A DNA stretch of 64,000 nt, taken from Edaphochlamys debaryana (lineage: Eukaryota > Chlorophyta > Chlorophyceae > Chlamydomonadales). A program made the translations under genes and the position numbers. The notes under the pieces were generated by a model. It was given only the letters and a program-made list of their open reading frames with translations. It searched no databases and had not been told where the DNA came from. The stretch spans positions 372,001-436,000 of the forward strand of contig JAEHOE010000084.1 of the NCBI GenBank assembly GCA_016858145.1, read 5' to 3'. Positions 59,401 through 64,000 of the stretch are shown here, in pieces; position 1 is the stretch's first letter; every line of letters starts with the position of its first letter.

Positions 59401-62400
59401 CGCAATGTACAGTCCCTCGGGGCAGCTCTGGCCCGCGTCGCAGGGAATGCACATGGCCTGCATCTCGGCCCACACGGGGTCCACCAAAATATCCGTAGAT
59501 AATCCCACATACGCCAATCGCGAACAGCGGTATCCCGCGGGGCAGCGCAGGCTGGCGGCGTTGGCGGTGTAGTTGCAGGGGCAGCCCGGGCCCGTGGTGC
59601 GGGGCAGGCCGCGTGGGTCGGAGGCGGCCGAGAGCTTGGGGCAGGCCAGCTGGCGCGAGCCGCTGGAGAGGGCCTCGACCACGTCCTGTGGGGGGGAAAG
59701 GGGGGGTTAGGGGGGGAGAGGGGGGATGAGGGGAGGGTGAGTGGGGGTGAGTGGGGGGGGAAGAGGAGAGGAAGGGGGCAGGCCAGCTGGCGCGAGCCGG
59801 AGGAGAGGGCCTCGACCACGTCCTGTGTGTGTGGCGGGGGGGGGGGAGGGAAGGGGAGAAGAGGGCTGGTGGAGAGAGGAGGAAGATTGGTTTTCTGAGC
59901 GCGCGCGGGTCGCGCGCGTGCCACTGTCGACCACCTCCTGGGCTTGGGTGCCGCGCGAGCGGCATGGCTGGCCGATCACGGCCATCCCCGCTCCTGGGAC
60001 CTCCGCCCCCCGCATGCCACACAGCCAGCGCGCCAGCCAGGCGCACACCAAAGCAAGCCTGGCCAGCTCTCCACCGCACCCACGCTTCCCGGGCTTACAC
60101 GAGCAGCTCTTCACGGACCTGCCTGCCTTCCTCTCAAACCCTCAAGCTCCTTAGCATAATCGGGCCTGGCGCTTTCTGTGAGGTGTACAGCAGACAACGC
60201 GCCAGAGGCAGGCGAAGCTCACCGTGAGCGGCGCGACCGCGCGGGCTCCGAACACGGAGCGCACCACCTCGATTCTGAAGGCCGCGTCCGAGGTGGAGGG
60301 GTAGGCGGTGGTCTTGTTGAGGAAGGGCTCGGCGGACAGGAAGCGGACCAGCTCGTCGGCCCTGACCTGAGGGGTTGGGATGGAGGGGGGTGGATGGGGG
60401 GGTTGGAAAGGGGGGGAGGGGGGAGGGGTGTTTGAAGCTGAGAGCGGGAGAGCGTCTCTACGCGGGGTGGGGGTTGGGGGGTGGATGGGGGCGGGGTGGG
60501 GTGGGAGGGGAGGGCAGGAACCAGATGGCGGCGAGGTGGGGTGAGGGGGGTGAGAGGCGGGGATCCAGGACGGGGTCAAGGAGGCAGGCATGCTCGCACG
60601 CCTGCGGGGTGCACGGGCCAGCGCGATGATACACACCGCACGACACCATCCCCAACCCTCTCCCCCTGCCCTTCCCCCTCCTTTCTTCCCGCCTCCTTCC
60701 TCCTGCGCCCCGCCCCACCCAGGGGGGCCCTCGACCCCGGCCCCACCTGCGTGGGCTGCCAGCCGGGCTCCCGCGCCGGCAGCAGCGCCAAGCCCATGTA
60801 GGCCAGCGCCCCCCTGACGCCGGCGTCGGCCGAGTCCGTGAGGGCGGCCATGGGGCCGGCGGCGCAGCCAGCTTCCAGGCAGCTTCCCGCCACCGCCTCT
60901 GAGTCCAGGTCGCATGAGGAGCAGGGCTGCGGAGGAGGGGGAGGAGGAGGCAGGGGTGGACAGGGAAGTTGGAGGCTTGGGATGCGGGAGTGGGGGGCGC
61001 AGCCAGGCCGGTCATCATGGGGCAGAGCGGGGTCGGGTCGGGAGACTCGCCGCCCCCGCATCCAGGTCTACGTTCCGGCTACGGCCTCCTTGCAAAGCAC
61101 GCTCCCCCTTTTGCACCAGCTCGACTGTACTGGCAACCACCAGGCCTTGCCCCTGGACCCCGCCGCATGCCCAGAGCCGGTCGGGACCCCGTCAGGACCC
61201 CATCCGATAACGGGCCCAGATGCGGTCCTGGGCAGGACTAGCCGGCCCCGGCCCGTGTGCCCAGTCCGCGAGTGGCGGCCTCTGCTGCTCCTGAGGCAGC
61301 AGCACCGTTGACCTCGCTACCCCACCAGTACCGAGCTGCTTTCCCCGGCGCCCGACGCCCCAGCGCCCGGCGAGCACCTAACACGCGCTGTACTTGCCCC
61401 TAAACCAGCACTTGCATCACTTGGCGAGATCAAATGTCAAAATCAAGCGCTCAAAGTCCAAGCGCTTGCTAACAATCTCCTGTATGTCTGCAAGGTGCTC
61501 AGGCCTAGTAACACGGGGGCCAGACCTGGGCACCTCTCAGACATACGTCCCTTTGGCCCACGGCCCATACGTCCCTTTGGCCCACGGCCCATAAGGCCCT
61601 TTGGCCCACGGCCCATATGGGAGTTCACGGCTGATGCCCTTGTCCGTGTAACAACAACAACAACAGGTGACCACCAGCAAGCGCTTTAATTTGATCCCGC
61701 GTAGTGTTGCAATGGCTGGCTCCACTGCGGCCCTGTACTCGAGAATGGCAGCTGGCGCCACCCCCGGACTAGCGGCTTGGGCAGGTGGGAGGCAAGAGGC
61801 AACGGCTGTCTCCTGGAGACGGCAAGCGGTTGAGCTCCTGCTGTGGCTAAACGTCGACCACCGCACGGTAGCAAGCGGGCCTCGGCCCGCCGCCGCCACC
61901 AGGACTCCCAGCAGGGACCCCTCCGCAGGACCCCTCTGCGTCGCTGCCCCCTCGCCCGATGGCTCCGGTCCTGCTCCCCAGGCGGACCCCACCTGGCAGG
62001 TGGTGGGGTTGAGGTCCTTCCGTTTGCAGAACAGCCCCGGGCCGCAGTCCTTGTTGCTGCTGCACTGAGCGCCCGTGTTGCACTGGCACCTGAGGAGGGG
62101 GCAGGAGGCCGCAGAGCATCGGGGGAGGAGGGAGGTTCAGCTGGTCCGTGGGACGCGTATGACGGGTTTTTGACAGGGCCCAGGGGCGGGTCCACGTCCT
62201 TCGTGTGAGACTTATGGCACTGATGACACCCGGTTCGTGGTGTTCAGCGTGTCTTGGCTGCTTGGGTCCCCTGAGCTCGCACCCAACCCCAGCTCGAATT
62301 GAGTGCCCTCTCGCGCGCGAGCACGGCTCCCGACGATTAACAGGTCAGCAGCATGGCGAATGCGGGGGCGGGGGTTGGAGTGCTGCAGGGGCTGGTACTC

Positions 62401-62943
62401 CCGCGTACACAGCGAGGGGCCGCGAACGTATGGGGTGGGGCAGACATGCCGACCGTGTCGAACTGGGTACCTGAGCGCGCAGCCACCTCCCGCGACGACA
62501 CCGTCCGCATTTGCAAGCGCTGTGTAGTTGAAGCGATCCGGGAAAAGACAGCACTTCCAGCAGTCGTCGCACGCCCCATTTGTGCGACCGAAGGGCACCG
62601 TTTTGCAGAACCTGCAGACACATCGCCAGTGCTCAGGAGCGGGCATCTTTAGTTGCAATGCGCCATTGGGCGACGCGACGCCGACAGGCGCGCGTCGAGC
62701 CAAGGACATGCACCGCCCGCACCGTGTGAATGGCTTGACGTTCCCACAGTCAGTATGAATATTGCAAGCATTTTGAGCCACCGCAACGTTAAGCCAAACT
62801 GCGCCGAGAGCCTGCACAAAGAAATGAGTGAGCGCCGCTCCAAGTCCAAAGCCCGTGTCCCAGGTACTTCTAGCTGAGATGCGCACCAAGGTCAGCAGCC
62901 CTAGCTCGCAGGCTTGCCCACGGCAGAAGGCGCCTTGCCCCAT
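48388..62943 (-). CDS. ABCG-subfamily transporter with Cys-rich N-terminal ectodomain
   Basis: ATP-driven membrane exporter of the ABCG (white-brown complex) type: one nucleotide-binding domain followed by one transmembrane domain, so it should work as a dimer. 37 exons give 1584 residues; coordinates are in the three part entries. The order is signal peptide, Cys-rich ectodomain (to about 511), a first helix (about 528-550), NBD (about 625-850), linker, six C-terminal helices (about 1130-1400) and a soluble Ala/Ser/Pro-rich tail. The architecture matches the plant ABCG24/ABCG28 group, which also carries a Cys-rich N-terminus and an extra helix, though this protein is longer. Three introns use GC donors. 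The ATG at 62943 is the only Met upstream of the signal-like helix (about 32-53, ending AVAQ). Transported substrate is unknown. Confidence 0.88.
52280..52322. repeat. CCCCAG hexanucleotide repeat
   Basis: About seven copies of CCCCAG with one short unit, in the intron between exons 26 and 27 of the ABC transporter, next to the GC donor. Confidence 0.85.
53639..57019 (-). other. ABC transporter part 2: nucleotide-binding domain and linker
   Basis: Exons 10-21: 57019-56905, 56703-56598, 56334-56216, 56072-56016, 55855-55713, 55578-55505, 55360-55181, 54942-54896, 54755-54621, 54435-54367, 54041-53894, 53707-53639. Walker A is GPSGCGKTT (661-669). The Q-loop is GFVPQDDILHPDLTVRE (Q708). The ABC signature is ISGGERKRVSIG (from 768). 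Walker B with D-loop is PLLFMDEPTSGLDAA (DEPTSGLD at 792-799). The H-loop is VVHQPR (H826). All catalytic residues are intact. The EPTSGLD and ERKRVSIG spelling is typical of ABCG proteins. The intron after exon 20 starts GCGAGT. Confidence 0.93.
55028..55205 (-). repeat. Tandem duplication across the 3' end of ABC exon 16
   Basis: The last 28 bases of exon 16 (encoding APGGKMLFQ) recur at 55073-55100 with two changes (APGGTMLFQ), again directly followed by a GT. The adjoining intron text CCTTGGCGCCCCTCTA also recurs (near 55028 and 55129), so a unit of roughly 105 bp was duplicated. Confidence 0.8.
57031..57090. repeat. GGAGCGGTCA-type decamer repeat
   Basis: About six units of GGAGCGGTCA/GGAGCGGTTAA, immediately upstream (gene sense) of the exon 10 acceptor of the ABC transporter. 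Confidence 0.85.
57236..57264 (-). repeat. Copy of the 5' end of ABC exon 10
   Basis: 29 bases identical to 56995-57023, that is the AG acceptor plus the first 8 codons of exon 10 (AENRAIEE). They lie 241 bp upstream of the real exon within the same intron. Confidence 0.9.
57836..57935. repeat. GTGTGCG heptamer minisatellite
   Basis: About thirteen tandem copies of GTGTGCG with early GTGCGAG variants, in the intron between exons 8 and 9 of the ABC transporter. Confidence 0.95.
59774..59827 (-). repeat. Copy of the 5' end of ABC exon 5
   Basis: About 48 bases repeat the acceptor and first 16 codons of exon 5 (real copy 59638-59690). Both encode DVVEALSSGSRQLACP, with two base changes. A weaker trace follows at about 59926-59941 (EVVDSGTR after CCCAG). 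Confidence 0.9.
60425..60458. repeat. Dispersed element related to 2396-2484
   Basis: GGGGTGTTTGAA...AGCGGGAGAGCGTCT, followed by a GGGGTGGGGG tract, matches the units in the receptor-kinase intron about 58 kb away. Confidence 0.65.
61543..61614. repeat. 24-bp tandem repeat, three units
   Basis: Units at 61543-61566, 61567-61590 and 61591-61614. Units 1 and 2 are identical and unit 3 has two changes. Because 24 is a multiple of 3, the minus strand reads an uninterrupted 8-residue repeat (YGPWAKGT). It lies in intron 2 of the ABC transporter. Confidence 0.95.
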
Positions 62944-64000
62944 CGCTGAGGCTGGGGCGCAGGCTGCAAGGGCGGACTAACTGGTTAGGTCCTCAGCGCT
63001 CATGTAAGCAATACAGTACTACGCATTGCAGCGACTCACAGCGACGCGTCGTGGCATGCCGTGCCAACTTTGGCGGGCGATCCCAGGCCCTGAGCGGATG
63101 CGCCTTCAGTGACAGTCACTGGTGCGAGGGCGAGGCAGCAATGCGATTATAAGGGCCTGGCATCGACGGTTTACCCAGGGTGGCGAGGCTGAGGGTGACC
63201 GCTGGCAGGCCAAGGACTCACATGTCGACATGCCAGGCAGACATGGACGACCGGCAGCTCGAGCAGTGATCTTAAAGTCGGACCAGGATTTATCCTTTGT
63301 TGCATGTCCATCCATGAAGTATCGTGGGCATAGCCGGGGCTGAACTGGGTAGGACTGTGCAGGGCTTGGAATGGGTATGACTCTTACAGACCCATGGAGC
63401 GAGACAGCGTAGGATGTGACACATCACGTATGGACCGTGGGCGCTTGGAAGCCGGGTTGACTGCGCATGAATCCGGCAGGGGTCTAGAGGCGGCGGGGGG
63501 AATCGGGGGAATCGGGGGGAAGGGAAGGGAAGGCCTGGGGGAAGTCGCCGAGGGCGACGGGTCCGAACTTGGGGCACCGTCACCCAACCCCTTGCTTTGC
63601 TCCACGTACGCCTTCTAAGACGCCGAGCAGGTACTACCTGAATTTAAGCTTCAAGTTGATGCGCAAACATGGCAAGCCCTGATCAACGGCCATCCGTGTT
63701 ATGCTTAGGGACACGCTTGCCCGCGTACACACGTTGCTGGTAGGATGGGCTCCCTATGATAATCAGCAACACATTATACACATTATACACAGAGCGCCGA
63801 GCTTGTCCTCTGTAAAGTACCGTGCACTGCTATTTTACCTCTTCTAACACACGACTGTAGTTCTAAACAACCGATACAGAGGTGAGAGCTCACTGAGGTG
63901 GGACCAGCATTTTGGCATCCCAATTGCACTTGTTGTCCTGGGCCTCCACCGGGCGTGAAGCTATGAATGTACTTTTAAGATGTCACAGCCACCGTCGCCA
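62944..64000. promoter_or_regulatory. Upstream region of the ABC transporter gene
   Basis: 1.06 kb to the window edge. It contains no recognisable exon. The right end is distinctly AT-richer, with a short direct repeat ACATTATAC (63772-63789). Promoter elements of the transporter should lie in the left half. Confidence 0.4.

Larger units (their letters stand above)
57498..62943 (-). other. ABC transporter part 1: signal peptide, Cys-rich ectodomain, first helix
   Basis: Exons 1-9: 62943-62471, 62089-61993, 60926-60747, 60366-60223, 59685-59401, 59080-58931, 58429-58329, 58207-58103, 57721-57498. The cysteine patterns include CGRC, CRFC, CDDCWKCC, CNTGAQC, CSSCDLD, then repeated CPAGY.C/CPAGFYC/CPNVSTMIICP modules resembling EGF- or TNFR-like Cys-rich repeats. 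About twenty-odd cysteines lie before residue 511, suggesting a disulfide-bonded extracellular domain. Exon 9 encodes the helix GLIFGMIIVGMYVLFWM. Intron 2 (60927-61992) is about 1.07 kb and contains a 24-bp tandem repeat. The exon chain is phase-consistent, but a small missed exon between 58931 and 58430 cannot be excluded. Confidence 0.75.

Noticed and set aside
1..64000. CRISPR arrays, prokaryotic operons, phage or insertion sequences
   Set aside because: No spaced identical repeats of CRISPR type, no transposase or integrase motifs, and every recognised gene is eukaryotic with introns, except single-exon SmF.

Overview
The window looks like nuclear DNA of a volvocine-type green alga (Chlamydomonas relatives). 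It is GC-rich with long G and C runs. Genes are cut into many small exons joined by short, mostly GT-AG introns with GTGAG/GTGCG/GTGGG donors. The protein set is eukaryotic and plant-like: SmF, PEX4, an ABCG transporter with a Cys-rich N-terminus, and a TKL receptor kinase. I assembled ten multi-exon or single-exon genes by hand, by following reading phase across every splice junction. One further coiled-coil ORF is less certain.

Layout, left to right: (1) 1-7575 minus, a receptor-like TKL kinase cut by the left edge (21 exons seen). (2) 8195-10920 plus, a SpoU/TrmH-type RNA 2'-O-ribose methyltransferase. (3) 11513-16413 and 18463-23273 plus, a head-to-tail tandem pair of Fringe-like (GT31-like) glycosyltransferases. 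(4) 23274-25841, a gene-poor repeat-bearing stretch. (5) 25842-26096 minus, the single-exon spliceosomal protein SmF. (6) 27352-31294 plus and 33522-37089 minus, two paralogous coiled-coil proteins arranged tail to tail. (7) 39052-39597 plus, an Ala/Glu/Arg-rich coiled-coil ORF. (8) 39922-41341 plus, the peroxisomal ubiquitin-conjugating enzyme PEX4. (9) 42529-45653 minus, a PAP2-type lipid phosphatase, sharing a 168-bp divergent promoter region with (10) 45822-47102 plus, a YnfA/UPF0060-family membrane protein. (11) 48388-62943 minus, a 37-exon ABCG transporter with a long Cys-rich N-terminal ectodomain.

The genes do not form a pathway; this is an ordinary mixed nuclear neighbourhood. I did not find a convincing undescribed multi-gene system. 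The most unusual structural signals are these: partial copies of exon edges, splice site included, lying in neighbouring introns (four exons in two genes); four introns with GC donors; patchy near-identity between the tandem glycosyltransferases that suggests gene conversion; an inverted paralogous coiled-coil pair; and several perfect short hairpins in intergenic DNA. All exon boundaries are inferred from sequence alone and need transcript support.
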